From positions 1-64,000 of the forward strand of contig NZ_JBMEMN010000008.1 in assembly GCF_049310905.1 (NCBI RefSeq): DNA of 64,000 bases. Reading direction: 5' to 3'. The notes beneath the pieces were generated by a model. It was not told the origin of the DNA, ran no database searches, and was given only the letters and a program-made list of their open reading frames with translations. This DNA is from Gudongella sp049310905 (GTDB taxonomy: Bacteria > Bacillota > Clostridia > Tissierellales > Tissierellaceae). The translations under genes and the position numbers were made by a program. Shown one piece after another: positions 8,701 to 16,158 of the stretch; the stretch's first letter is position 1; each line of letters opens with the position of its first letter.

Positions 8701-8837
8701 AGGAAGCGGTATCACAATACGGCGAATTCATAAAGTCAGAGACACTGGCAACTGACATCCAGCATGTAGAAGACGCAGAATTTGAAAAGCAGGATCTTAA
8801 TGGAGAAGAAACAGGAATACAGTTAAGCAAAAATTAA
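5733..8837 (+). CDS. ileS: Isoleucyl-tRNA synthetase, IleRS2 type with GIHH signature
   Basis: 1034 residues, a class I synthetase of the longer IleRS2 (eukaryote-like) clade. Catalytic halves flank a large CP1 editing domain (roughly residues 200-400); KMSKT is at 591-595 and the C terminus holds the anticodon-binding region. The HXGH signature that normally binds ATP reads G56-I57-H58-H59: positions 1 and 3 are exchanged relative to HXGH. The codons are clear at 5898-5909, so this is not a misreading of the frame. IleRS2 enzymes are tied to mupirocin resistance, and a swapped GXHH motif has been described in hyper-resistant members. Start is GTG 5733 behind AAGGAGAGA. Regulation is by the Ile T-box. 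No other ileS is in the window, so whether it is the only copy is unknown. Confidence 0.96.
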   Translation: MKRFNELSNEPVKDREKSISEYWKEIDLLHKSVESRDPENPYVFYEGPPTANGKPGIHHVMARTLKDLTCRYKTMQGYQVKRKAGWDTHGLPVEIEVEKKLNLKNKQDIENFGMEEFNTACRESVFTYEKLWREMTERMAYLIDLDDPYITLDNNYIESVWWILDKFFKEGYIYEGHKILPYCSRCGTGLASHEVALGYEEIKTETVIVEFKVKDKDEYILAWTTTPWTLPSNVCVTVNPDITYIKAKKDDKVYYLAKELGDKVLGEDYEILQEMTGKDMEYMEYEQLIPYIDVKGKAFYVTVGDYVTIEDGTGIVHSAPAFGEDDYNTGLKYNLPVVNPVSEEGKFTETPWAGTFVMDADHDIIHWLKDNDKLFKKEKMLHNYPHCWRCSTPLLYYAKPSWYIEMTKLKDKLVENNNSVNWFPDFVGEKRFGNWLENVNDWAISRNRYWGTPFPIWRCDDCGHLESVGSRQELIDRAIEEDVTMDIDLHRPYVDDIHFNCPECNGTMTREKEVIDCWFDSGAMPFAQHHYPFENKENFDKLFPADFICEGIDQTRGWFYSLIAISTFVKGVSPYKNVLVNDLVLDKTGKKMSKTRGNTVDPFRLFDDYGADVLRWYLIYVSPPWTPTKFDEDGLKEVESKFFRSIRNVYNFFSMYANTDEIDPEEFFVPYEERPQIDRWILSKFNTLIAQSKENMDEFELTRVVRAIQEFVIEDLSNWYIRRNRRRFWSTEMDDDKKAVYNTTYEILVDVCKLIAPFVPFISEELYKNLTGKESVHLDLYPESKPELINKELEEKMDLVRNLVTLGRASRENVRIKVRQPLNEVVIDGKYESKLSDLIPLIKEELNVKEVLFEKDLSQFMNFSLKPNFKVAGPILGSKIKAFGKALSELDAAAAVVKLENGENLHMNLDGEEFEINNDLVQTSISSKEGFNVVMENNLFVILDTTLTPELLNEGFAREFVSKVQQMRKANGYEILDTITIKYDGSDAIKEAVSQYGEFIKSETLATDIQHVEDAEFEKQDLNGEETGIQLSKN

Positions 8838-8853
8838 GTAAGGATAAATAAAT

Positions 8854-8896
8854 CAGGGAACAGGCTATAAGACCTGTTCCCTGTATTGTATTTTTG
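8854..8896. terminator. Bidirectional terminator between ileS and sfsA
   Basis: CAGGGAACAGG (8854-8864) pairs perfectly over 11 bp with CCTGTTCCCTG (8873-8883). T-rich sequence lies on both sides. The right arm is inside the last codons of the convergent sfsA gene, so both genes share one hairpin. Confidence 0.85.
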
Positions 8897-9563
8897 AGCC
8901 TATTTGAATCGAGTCAAAGGTGACGATGCTGTCATAAACGTGAACACGTACACCCTTGTTTACTGCCAGGTCGAGAGCCTGACCAAATTCAGGGTCCATA
9001 GTCCTGTTTGGTGTGAAGGTTTCAGGGCCCTTCATCTGGATAAGAAATAATATGTTTCCCTCATAGCCATCTTCAACAGCACGGATCATTTCCATGATAT
9101 GCTTTGTTCCCCGAATTGTTGGAGCATCAGGGAATTTGGACAAACCATCCATTTCCAAGGTGACCCCCTTGATTTCAATAAAGCCCTCTCTGTCAACATC
9201 CCTGTAGTACACATCAAAGCGGGAATCTCCAAACCTTTGCTCTCCCTTGATTAGCTCAGGAGTTCCAAGTCCCTGGATTTTACCATCCATCAGGGCATCC
9301 ATAACAACCCTGTTGGGAACCTGGGAGTCCATGTTAACAAGCATTTCCTCCTTGTAAACGGATATTAGGGAGTATCTTGTCTTTCTTTTGGTATCGAGGC
9401 CGTGGTCCTGAAGGATGACCCTTGCTCCCGGAAGTAGTAGTTCCCTGCATCTGCCGGTGTTTTTAACATGGGCTATCTCCTCACTGCCATTTACCATGAC
9501 GTGGGAAATGAATCTGTTGGGACGCTTAAGGAAGATCCCTTGTATCATATTTGAATATTTCAT
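8865..9563 (-). CDS. sfsA: SfsA-family DNA/RNA nuclease domain protein
   Basis: About 232 residues. Typical SfsA features are KRPNRFISHV near the N terminus, HVKNTGRCRELLLPGARV, then RFDVYY and EIKGVTLE, a PD-(D/E)XK-like core (D, E-x-K), and KGVRVHVYD at the end. SfsA was named for sugar fermentation stimulation in E. coli; the molecular role is unsettled, with nucleic-acid binding reported. The frame is open to 9590, but homologues begin at MKYSN and the GGAG upstream of that ATG favours 9563. Convergent with ileS. Confidence 0.9.
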   Translation of the reverse strand: MKYSNMIQGIFLKRPNRFISHVMVNGSEEIAHVKNTGRCRELLLPGARVILQDHGLDTKRKTRYSLISVYKEEMLVNMDSQVPNRVVMDALMDGKIQGLGTPELIKGEQRFGDSRFDVYYRDVDREGFIEIKGVTLEMDGLSKFPDAPTIRGTKHIMEMIRAVEDGYEGNILFLIQMKGPETFTPNRTMDPEFGQALDLAVNKGVRVHVYDSIVTFDSIQIGSKIQYREQVL

Positions 9564-9666
9564 AGGTAAAATCAACTCCATTTCAATCATTCAATATTAA
9601 CACATATTGAATCTCCAGACAATATTAGGGTATCTTAAGACTAGTACTTAAAGGAGGACAAAAAAC

Positions 9667-10152
9667 ATGAGACAATTTACAAAAATGACCATTATAACCC
9701 TTGTTGTGGCCTTACTTCTATTGGGATTAGCGGCATGTACAGGCACGGATGTTGTAGTGGACGAAGCTGAACCTCCACTGGTTGAAGATGGAGAAGAGGT
9801 AGTTCAGGAGATAGATGAGGATGGCTATTACACATCACCCGAGGATGTAGCTCTCTATTTACACACATATGAAAGACTGCCCAACAACTATATCACCAAG
9901 GAAGATGCAATGGACCTTGGATGGGACGCACAGGAAGGTAATCTCTGGGAAGTAACTGACAGGATGAGCATCGGAGGCAACAGGTTTGGCAACAGGGAGA
10001 AACTACTACCTGAAGCAGATGGCAGACAGTATTACGAAGCAGATGTAAACTACGAGGGTGGATACCGAGGTGCCGAAAGACTTGTCTATTCAAATGATGG
10101 TCTGATATTCTATACTGAGGATCATTACGAATCATTTGAGCAGCTTTACTAG
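9667..10152 (+). CDS. Barnase-family guanyl-specific ribonuclease, lipoprotein form
   Basis: 161 residues. Residues 1-24 form a lipoprotein signal ending in a lipobox, LAAC, with Cys24 the expected lipidation site; an acidic linker (about 25-52) follows. The rest aligns with barnase along its length: NYITKEDAMDLGW, SIGGNRFGNR, YYEADVNY, RLVYS and TEDHYESF. Catalytic residues by alignment are Lys78, Glu124 (general base), Arg134 and Arg138, and His153 (general acid), all present, so the enzyme should cleave RNA. The neighbour 8 bases downstream encodes barstar. Classical barnase is secreted free; membrane tethering here is unusual and may keep it at the cell surface. Start ATG 9667 follows AAAGGAGG. 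Confidence 0.93.
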   Translation: MRQFTKMTIITLVVALLLLGLAACTGTDVVVDEAEPPLVEDGEEVVQEIDEDGYYTSPEDVALYLHTYERLPNNYITKEDAMDLGWDAQEGNLWEVTDRMSIGGNRFGNREKLLPEADGRQYYEADVNYEGGYRGAERLVYSNDGLIFYTEDHYESFEQLY

Positions 10153-10160
10153 GGGGATGA

Positions 10161-10442
10161 ATGATGAAAACTGTATTGCTAGATGCAAAAAAAATGAAGG
10201 ACAAGGATTTTCACGACTACTTTAAAAAGAAGCTGGACCTGGAAGGATACCACGGAAACAATCTTGATGCAATGTATGATGTCCTTTCAACGATAAGAGA
10301 GGAACTCCGTATATATGTATATGATATGGATCTAGAAAATATGACTGAATATGGGAATTCCATATGGAGAACATTAAGGGACTTGGAGATGCATAGAGAT
10401 AACATCAGTTTAAGAACTGTGAGTATTTCGAAAAGGTATTGA
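10161..10442 (+). CDS. Barstar-family ribonuclease inhibitor
   Basis: 93 residues. The barstar core is recognisable: DLEGYHGNNLDAMYDVLS matches the helix 2 region that plugs the barnase active site. The protein has no signal and would stay in the cytoplasm, protecting the cell from any nuclease that fails to be exported. It follows the ribonuclease by 8 bases with its SD AGGGGGA immediately after the upstream stop, so the two are co-expressed. Two adjacent ATGs (10161, 10164) are both possible starts. Confidence 0.93.
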   Translation: MMKTVLLDAKKMKDKDFHDYFKKKLDLEGYHGNNLDAMYDVLSTIREELRIYVYDMDLENMTEYGNSIWRTLRDLEMHRDNISLRTVSISKRY

Positions 10443-10505
10443 ATAAAATGGATAAAAGTAATATATTAATATGAATAGAAAAATCTGTAACAAGAGGAGA
10501 AAACC

Positions 10506-10877
10506 ATGAAAGCTGTATTTATAGCATTAGGTTTTCTTTCAGTCTCAATCGGGGCAATAGGGGCAGTGTTACCTGTACTTCCCACTACGCCTTTTCTTTT
10601 GCTGGGTTCATACTTTTTTGCAAAGGGATCCGACAGGTTCGATACGTGGCTGAAGGGAACAAAACTATACAAGGATAATCTGGAGAGTTTTGAAAAGAAC
10701 AGGTCCATGACCAGAAAAACAAAAATATACCTGATGACTTTATCATCTTCAATGATATGGCTGAGTGTATTTATGGTGGATAAAATATATCTTAAAGCAA
10801 TGCTGATTATGATAGATCTGTTTAAGTACTACTATTTTATTTTTGTGATCAAGACAGAGGAAGAGTCAGTGGATTAA
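10506..10877 (+). CDS. YbaN/DUF454 family inner membrane protein
   Basis: 123 residues. The N-terminal helix pair with GAIGAVLPVLPTTPFLLL and then FAKGSDRFDTWL is the DUF454 (YbaN) signature; two further hydrophobic helices follow. The role of the family is unknown. SD AAGAGGAG precedes ATG 10506. It is 11 bases from the sirtuin gene and likely cotranscribed with it, and possibly with the barnase-barstar pair. Confidence 0.85.
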   Translation: MKAVFIALGFLSVSIGAIGAVLPVLPTTPFLLLGSYFFAKGSDRFDTWLKGTKLYKDNLESFEKNRSMTRKTKIYLMTLSSSMIWLSVFMVDKIYLKAMLIMIDLFKYYYFIFVIKTEEESVD

Positions 10878-10888
10878 GGGGGATAACC

Positions 10889-11620
10889 ATGTCTATTGAA
10901 AAATTGAGCAAGATAATAATGGAAAGCGACAATATAGTTTTTTTTGGAGGAGCGGGAGTCTCAACAGAAAGCAATATACCAGATTTCAGAAGTGAAAGTG
11001 GAATATATTCAACAAAAAACAAATACGGATATCCTCCGGAATATCTCCTAAGTCACTCCTTCTTCAGAGACCATCAGAAGGAGTTTTTCAACTATTATAG
11101 GGATAATATGCTCCACCCGAACGCAAAGCCAAACAAGGCACACCTGGCTCTGGGAAAACTGGAGGAGTTGGGAAAGCTAAAGGCAGTCATAACCCAAAAT
11201 ATCGACGGGCTACATCAGTTGGGGGGATCAAGAAACGTACTTGAGATACACGGTTCAGTCCACAGAAACTATTGTCTATCCTGCGGAGCGGAGTACCCGG
11301 TAGATAAGATTCAAGAGTCCGAGTCAATCCCCACATGTGATAAATGCGGTGGAATTGTACGCCCCGATGTTGTATTATATGAGGAAGGCCTGGATATGAG
11401 GGTAATGGACAAGGCAATGGATTATATCAGGAAAGCCCAGGTGCTAATTGTAGGAGGTACATCCTTGAATGTATATCCTGCAGCAGGACTTGTGGAGTAC
11501 TTCAGAGGAAAAGAACTGGTCCTGATCAATAAGACATCAACAGGCTATGATAACAGAGCAACCCTGATATTCAGGGATAGCATAGGAGAAGTACTTGATG
11601 ATGCATTGAGGAGAATATGA
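10889..11620 (+). CDS. cobB: NAD-dependent protein deacylase, sirtuin family
   Basis: 243 residues, the usual size for a bacterial Sir2. NAD-binding GGAGVSTESNIPDFRS lies at the N terminus, then QNIDGLHQLGG and the catalytic histidine in EIHGSVH. A structural zinc site is formed by CLSCG and CDKCG around residues 130-155. The GTSLNVYPAAGLV segment closes the Rossmann fold. It removes acyl groups from lysines using NAD. Its 3' end overlaps the next gene by 4 bases (ATGA), implying translational coupling with the methyltransferase. Confidence 0.95.
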   Translation: MSIEKLSKIIMESDNIVFFGGAGVSTESNIPDFRSESGIYSTKNKYGYPPEYLLSHSFFRDHQKEFFNYYRDNMLHPNAKPNKAHLALGKLEELGKLKAVITQNIDGLHQLGGSRNVLEIHGSVHRNYCLSCGAEYPVDKIQESESIPTCDKCGGIVRPDVVLYEEGLDMRVMDKAMDYIRKAQVLIVGGTSLNVYPAAGLVEYFRGKELVLINKTSTGYDNRATLIFRDSIGEVLDDALRRI

Positions 11621-12786
11621 TGGAGACAAGAGAACTGCTGAAAAAACTCATAATTGAAGACAAGCTATCAAAGGCTGTTTTAAGCAACAGAAGGACAAGG
11701 GATGATTCATTGGCGAGCAAGGTCATCGTGAGTCCGGTTACAATTAAGGATAGAATCATGTATCAGTTTGAGAGCCATATTGACAACAAGGCACTCCATG
11801 AAAACCTTGAAAAGGAAGAAGCTCTTGATAGGTTGCTGGAGTTGATCCAGAATGATTTCAGACAAGCTGTGATGAAGACATCAATCGGTGAATACCAGAT
11901 ACTGACGAGTAAAAAAGGCAAGCAGAAAATAATTGGCAACATGGACAACATCTCAAAGGTTGTAAGTAGCCATAACAGAAAAAAACAGTATGTTATCAGC
12001 GAGGGAGAACCAGTGGACTTTCTGATTCATCTTGGAGTAATGGATGGGAAGGGAAAAGTCTTTAAGCAGAAGTACAATAAATTCAGGCAGATAAATAAAT
12101 TCCTGGAGTTGGTTGATGCCTCAATGGAGCCACTGATGGGCCAGGATGAGATAAGGATAATCGATTTTGGGTGTGGAAAAAGCTACCTGACATTTGCACT
12201 TCATCACTACCTTGTAAAAATAAAGAATAAGAAGGTAAAAATCACAGGACTTGATCTTAAGCAGGATGTAATAGACCTTTGCAACCGAACCACAGAAGAA
12301 CTCAATTATGAAGGACTGCAGTTTATATGTGGAGATATCAAGGATCACAGCTCGGGAGAGGACATCGATATGGTTGTAACTCTTCATGCCTGTGATACAG
12401 CTACAGATGTTGCTCTTGAGAAAGCAGTAAGGTGGGGAGCAAAAGTAATTTTGTCAGTACCTTGTTGTCAGCATGAGCTTTATGATAAAATCAAGAATAA
12501 TAATCTTTCTGCAATGCTCAAGCACGGCATCATCAGAGAGAGACTAAGCTCCCTTGTAACAGACAGCATCAGAGGATCCGTCCTGGAGATACTGGGGTAT
12601 CAGGTTCAGCTGTTGGAGTTTATAGACATGGAGCACACTCCAAAGAACATAATGATAAGGGCAATAAAAAAGCACCCAATCTTCAGAGAAGAGAAGGTGA
12701 AGGAGTACAGAGAGCTTAAGGAAACATGGGGTCTTGAGGATATATTCATTGAGAATGCCATGAAGGATTTACTGGAAATCAAATAA
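11617..12786 (+). CDS. SAM-dependent methyltransferase (Methyltransf_32-like)
   Basis: 389 residues. The N-terminal 150 residues are a predicted helical domain without clear catalytic motifs. A class I methyltransferase domain follows, with motif I DFGCGKSYLTFALHHYL near residue 185, acidic TGLDLK for the ribose, CGDIKD, and TLHACDTATDVALEKAVRWGAK, typical of PF13679. CCQHE appears after it. Related proteins occur in bacteria and eukaryotes; substrates are unknown. It overlaps the sirtuin gene by 4 bases and ends 15 bases before guaA, so the three may form one transcript. Confidence 0.8.
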   Translation: MMETRELLKKLIIEDKLSKAVLSNRRTRDDSLASKVIVSPVTIKDRIMYQFESHIDNKALHENLEKEEALDRLLELIQNDFRQAVMKTSIGEYQILTSKKGKQKIIGNMDNISKVVSSHNRKKQYVISEGEPVDFLIHLGVMDGKGKVFKQKYNKFRQINKFLELVDASMEPLMGQDEIRIIDFGCGKSYLTFALHHYLVKIKNKKVKITGLDLKQDVIDLCNRTTEELNYEGLQFICGDIKDHSSGEDIDMVVTLHACDTATDVALEKAVRWGAKVILSVPCCQHELYDKIKNNNLSAMLKHGIIRERLSSLVTDSIRGSVLEILGYQVQLLEFIDMEHTPKNIMIRAIKKHPIFREEKVKEYRELKETWGLEDIFIENAMKDLLEIK

Positions 12787-12801
12787 GTGGGAGGAATGTC
12801 A

Positions 12802-14337
12802 ATGGAAAGGGAAATGGTACTGGTACTTGACTTCGGTGGTCAGTACAACCAGCTGATAGCAAGAAGAGTAAGAGACTTGAACGTATATTGCGAGGTACAT
12901 CCATACACAATAGGTCTGGATAAGATCAAGGGGATGGATCCAAAGGGAATCATCTTTACAGGTGGACCAAACAGCGTATACGAGGATAAATCCCCGTCAA
13001 TAAGTAAGGAAATCTATGATATGGGTATTCCAATACTGGGGATATGCTATGGAGCACAACTTATGTCATATACATTAGGCGGTTCTGTAAAAGCTGCCAA
13101 GACAAGGGAATACGGAAAAGTAAAACTGAATGTAGAAGGCGATTCACCGATATTCAAGGATGTAAAAGAGAAATCTGTTACATGGATGAGTCACACAGAT
13201 TATGTTGAGAAGCTTGCTGAAGGATTTCATGTAACAGCAACTACAGAGTCATGCCCAACAGCAGCCTTTGAATACAGTGAAAAGAACCTGTACGGAGTAC
13301 AGTTCCACCCAGAGGTTCAGCATTCAGAAGAAGGTAACAAGGTATTGAGCAATTTCCTGTTTAACGTTGCAGGATGCAGCGGAGACTGGAAAATGGATGA
13401 ATTTGTCGAAAACTCAATAGCTGCAATCAAGGAAAAAGTAGGGGACAAGAAGGTCCTTTGTGCACTTTCAGGAGGCGTGGACTCCTCAGTGGCAGCAGTA
13501 ATGATAGAAAGAGCAGTAGGCAAGCAGCTTACATGTATATTTGTAGACCACGGACTTCTTAGAAAAGATGAGGGAGACCAGGTTGAAGAAGTATTTTCCA
13601 ACAACTACAACCTGAACTTCATAAGAGTAAATGCACAGGAAAGATTCTACGATAAGCTAAAAGGTGTAATAGATCCAGAGACAAAACGAAAGATAATCGG
13701 AGAAGAATTTATCAGGGTATTCGAGGAAGAAGCAAAGAAGATCGGTACAGTAGACTATCTAGTACAGGGAACAATCTATCCGGATGTAATAGAGAGCGGA
13801 GTGGGCGACTCAGCAGTGATTAAGAGTCATCACAATGTAGGAGGACTACCAGACTACGTAGACTTCAAGGAAATAATAGAACCACTAAGGGACCTGTTTA
13901 AGGACGAAGTAAGAAAAGCGGGACTTGAACTGGGATTGCCAAAGGAATTGGTATTTAGACAACCATTCCCTGGACCAGGACTTGCAATAAGAATAATCGG
14001 AGAAGTTTCGGAAGAAAAGGTGAAAATACTTCAGGAAGCAGACCATGTATTCAGAAGAGAAATAAAAATGGTCGGAATGGACATGGAGTTAAACCAGTAC
14101 TTTGCAGTGCTTACAAATCTTAAGAGCGTTGGAGTAATGGGAGATGGAAGAACCTACGACTTCACACTGGCACTAAGAGCAGTAACCACAACAGACTTTA
14201 TGACAGCAGAGTTTGCACAGATACCATGGTCGATACTTGGAGACATCTCATCAAAGATAGTAAACGAAGTACCACACATAAATCGAATAGTGTATGATAT
14301 AACAAATAAACCACCAGCGACGATAGAGTGGGAGTAA
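12802..14337 (+). CDS. guaA: GMP synthase (glutamine-hydrolysing)
   Basis: About 511 residues. It converts XMP, glutamine and ATP to GMP. The class I glutamine amidotransferase domain comes first: VLDFGGQYNQLIARRVR, the nucleophile in GICYGAQ, and HPEVQHSEEG with the His-Glu dyad. The ATP pyrophosphatase domain starts with the P-loop ALSGGVDSSVAA near residue 225 and ends with the dimerisation domain terminating in KPPATIEWE, the invariant C terminus. SD GGGAGG supports ATG 12802 although the frame opens at a GTG 15 bases earlier. The stop codon is inside the first stem of the RNA element that follows. Confidence 0.97.
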   Translation: MEREMVLVLDFGGQYNQLIARRVRDLNVYCEVHPYTIGLDKIKGMDPKGIIFTGGPNSVYEDKSPSISKEIYDMGIPILGICYGAQLMSYTLGGSVKAAKTREYGKVKLNVEGDSPIFKDVKEKSVTWMSHTDYVEKLAEGFHVTATTESCPTAAFEYSEKNLYGVQFHPEVQHSEEGNKVLSNFLFNVAGCSGDWKMDEFVENSIAAIKEKVGDKKVLCALSGGVDSSVAAVMIERAVGKQLTCIFVDHGLLRKDEGDQVEEVFSNNYNLNFIRVNAQERFYDKLKGVIDPETKRKIIGEEFIRVFEEEAKKIGTVDYLVQGTIYPDVIESGVGDSAVIKSHHNVGGLPDYVDFKEIIEPLRDLFKDEVRKAGLELGLPKELVFRQPFPGPGLAIRIIGEVSEEKVKILQEADHVFRREIKMVGMDMELNQYFAVLTNLKSVGVMGDGRTYDFTLALRAVTTTDFMTAEFAQIPWSILGDISSKIVNEVPHINRIVYDITNKPPATIEWE

Positions 14338-14542
14338 CTCCCAATTTGTTAAGCCCAAAGGGCGAAAACAAATTGTAGGAGTTACCCCTGTCAGGGTTGA
14401 CGAGACCTGTATCGACCAAAGGGAGATAGAGGTCCGTAACCTACGGCGCCGGAATGGACTTTCATGTCCTATTTCTATTCCCAGCAAGGGAGTTCCCGTA
14501 ACAAAGGCACTTTAACAAAATTGGACCGAAAGGTCCTTTTTT
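14334..14542 (+). ncRNA. Structured RNA element 1 between guaA and the nucleoside hydrolase
   Basis: GTAACTCC-CAATTTGTT (14334-14350) pairs with AACAAATTG-TA-GGAGTTAC (14367-14385), a 17-bp stem with a 2-nt bulge that includes the guaA stop codon. Further helices are CCCT/AGGG (about 14386-14396) and GACCT/AGGTC (14404-14434). A highly patterned block follows, ending CTACGGCGCCGGAATGGAC. Three blocks recur in the same order at 20789-20975: TACCCCTGT, AAAGGGAG and ACYTACGGCGCYGGA. The element ends at an intrinsic terminator just before the SD of the nucleoside hydrolase, so it could be a cis-regulator or a free RNA. I cannot assign it to a named RNA family. Confidence 0.7.
14523..14542 (+). 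terminator. Terminator at the end of RNA element 1
   Basis: GGACC-GAAA-GGTCC followed by six T. It lies 10 bases before the SD (GAAGGAGGT) of the nucleoside hydrolase. Its 5' arm could instead pair with AGGTCC near 14430, an arrangement like an attenuator. Confidence 0.88.
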
Positions 14543-14567
14543 GCTACAAAGAAGGAGGTATAGAAAA

Positions 14568-15503
14568 ATGGATAGAATTCCAGTAATACTGGACGGAGAT
14601 CCAGGGCACGATGATGCAATAGCCTGGATGATTGCGGCAGCATCTCCAATGTTGAATATCAAAGCTGTTACAACAGTGGCAGGTAATAAGGATATTGAAA
14701 ATGTAACAAGAAATGCACTAAATGTATGTTCACTATTCGGAATTGATGCTCCGGTAGCAAAAGGAGCTCATGGTCCTTTGGTAGTTGAAGGAATTACTGC
14801 TGGCGACTTCCATGGAGTAACCGGTCTTGACGGAGCAGACCTTCCTCCATCATCTAAGATTCTCAGTAAAGATTCTGCTGTAGAGCTAATGGTCAAGGTG
14901 ATAGAAGAAAGTGATGAACAGATTGTTATAATCGGTACAGGTGCAGAAACCAATCTAGCTGCCTTGTTGCTGTATAGACCAGATCTCAAGGGGAAAATAA
15001 AGGCATGTTACCTAATGGGCGGCGGGATTGGTACAGGCAATTGGACCCCTGCTGCAGAATTTAACATCCTTGTAGATCCAGAAGCTGCCAGTATAGTATT
15101 TGAATCCGGTGTACCCGTTGTAATGTCCGGACTGGATGTAACAGAAAAAGCACTTATATATCCAGAGGATGTAGACCGAATCCGAGCAATAGGAACACAG
15201 GTCAGCAATATCGTAAGTAACTGGCTGGACTTCTTTGGAGCAACACATGCAGCATTGGGCTACAAGGGATGGCCACTGCATGACCCATGTGCTGTTCTGT
15301 CCTTGATCAAACCAGAGATTTTCACAATTGAAGATGCCTATCTACAAGTTGATAAAAATGGGATACACACAAGAGGGGAAGTACTAGCGGATTATGAAGA
15401 CAGAGATCGATTAAACGGTAAGGTTGTGCTTAATCTAGATCGCCAAGCCTTTGTGGAAGAACTAATAAAGGCAGTGGAACACTTTACAGATGGGGAGGTA
15501 TAA
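14568..15503 (+). CDS. Inosine/uridine-preferring nucleoside hydrolase family
   Basis: About 311 residues. The calcium-binding signature DGDPGHDDAIAW at the N terminus corresponds to the family's DTDPGxDD. TGAETNLAALL, LMGGGIGTGNWTPAAEFNILVDPEAA and VMSGLDVTEKA follow, and HDPCAVLSL contains the conserved C-terminal histidine-aspartate. It splits ribonucleosides into base and ribose. Start ATG 14568 is set by GAAGGAGGT; the longer frame to 14541 begins inside the terminator. It lies in a purine context after guaA and is coupled to the shortened relative downstream. Confidence 0.93.
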   Translation: MDRIPVILDGDPGHDDAIAWMIAAASPMLNIKAVTTVAGNKDIENVTRNALNVCSLFGIDAPVAKGAHGPLVVEGITAGDFHGVTGLDGADLPPSSKILSKDSAVELMVKVIEESDEQIVIIGTGAETNLAALLLYRPDLKGKIKACYLMGGGIGTGNWTPAAEFNILVDPEAASIVFESGVPVVMSGLDVTEKALIYPEDVDRIRAIGTQVSNIVSNWLDFFGATHAALGYKGWPLHDPCAVLSLIKPEIFTIEDAYLQVDKNGIHTRGEVLADYEDRDRLNGKVVLNLDRQAFVEELIKAVEHFTDGEV

Positions 15504-15505
15504 GT

Positions 15506-16027
15506 ATGAATATATTTATTTCTGGAGACAGTCTGCCTTCCATGAAAGGTACATTTCATCAACCAGAAAGCCACCTAGATAAGGAATGGGATCTGCTGAA
15601 GGAGCAACAGGACGTAATACTGGTCTTAACAGAAGGACCTTCATCTGCAGCTCTGGCATTTAAGGTATGGCCCGATCTGATACATAATGTGAAGAGAATA
15701 GTCTATGCAGGCGGTACACTGAAGAGAGGAGACAGCACTCCCTACGCCGAAGCATCCATCTATAAGGATCCACATGGAATGGAGTCTCTCTTGAACACCG
15801 GTGTCCCCGTCATATTCTGTACCATGGAGGCAGCTAAAGTCCACAATGTGACCATGGAAGACCTGGCATTGGGGTATGCTCGAAATCCTGAAGGTTACAG
15901 GACCGTTTTTTGCGGTGTTCATGTTGAAACCCAGATGAACTCCATTGCATATGGAAAAATGATAAGTGATGTTATTAGCGACAATAAATTCGAGAAGAAG
16001 AACGCCCATATAGTTATGACGGATTAG
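15506..16027 (+). CDS. Shortened nucleoside-hydrolase-like protein
   Basis: 173 residues. The protein matches the middle of nucleoside hydrolases: LVLTEGPSSAALAF parallels the family's GxxTNLA segment, and YAGGTLKRGDSTPYAEASI with DPHGMESLL parallels MGG...TPxAEFNIxxDPEA. The N-terminal DxDPGxDD calcium motif and the C-terminal HDP motif are both missing, so it cannot be an active hydrolase of the normal kind. It starts 2 bases after the stop of the intact gene with SD GGGGAGGT inside that gene's end, implying coupled expression. It may be a regulatory or heteromeric partner, or a decaying duplicate with a still open frame. Confidence 0.6.
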   Translation: MNIFISGDSLPSMKGTFHQPESHLDKEWDLLKEQQDVILVLTEGPSSAALAFKVWPDLIHNVKRIVYAGGTLKRGDSTPYAEASIYKDPHGMESLLNTGVPVIFCTMEAAKVHNVTMEDLALGYARNPEGYRTVFCGVHVETQMNSIAYGKMISDVISDNKFEKKNAHIVMTD

Positions 16028-16158
16028 GTTTAGATCAACAATCCAGGGAATATCTTAGATATGGACAAAGAAGATGGTGTATTTGAAAACTCTAGTGTCT
16101 TAATACATGCCAATGGGTATATACAAAACATATGATTAAAGCCATTCAGGAGGGTATC

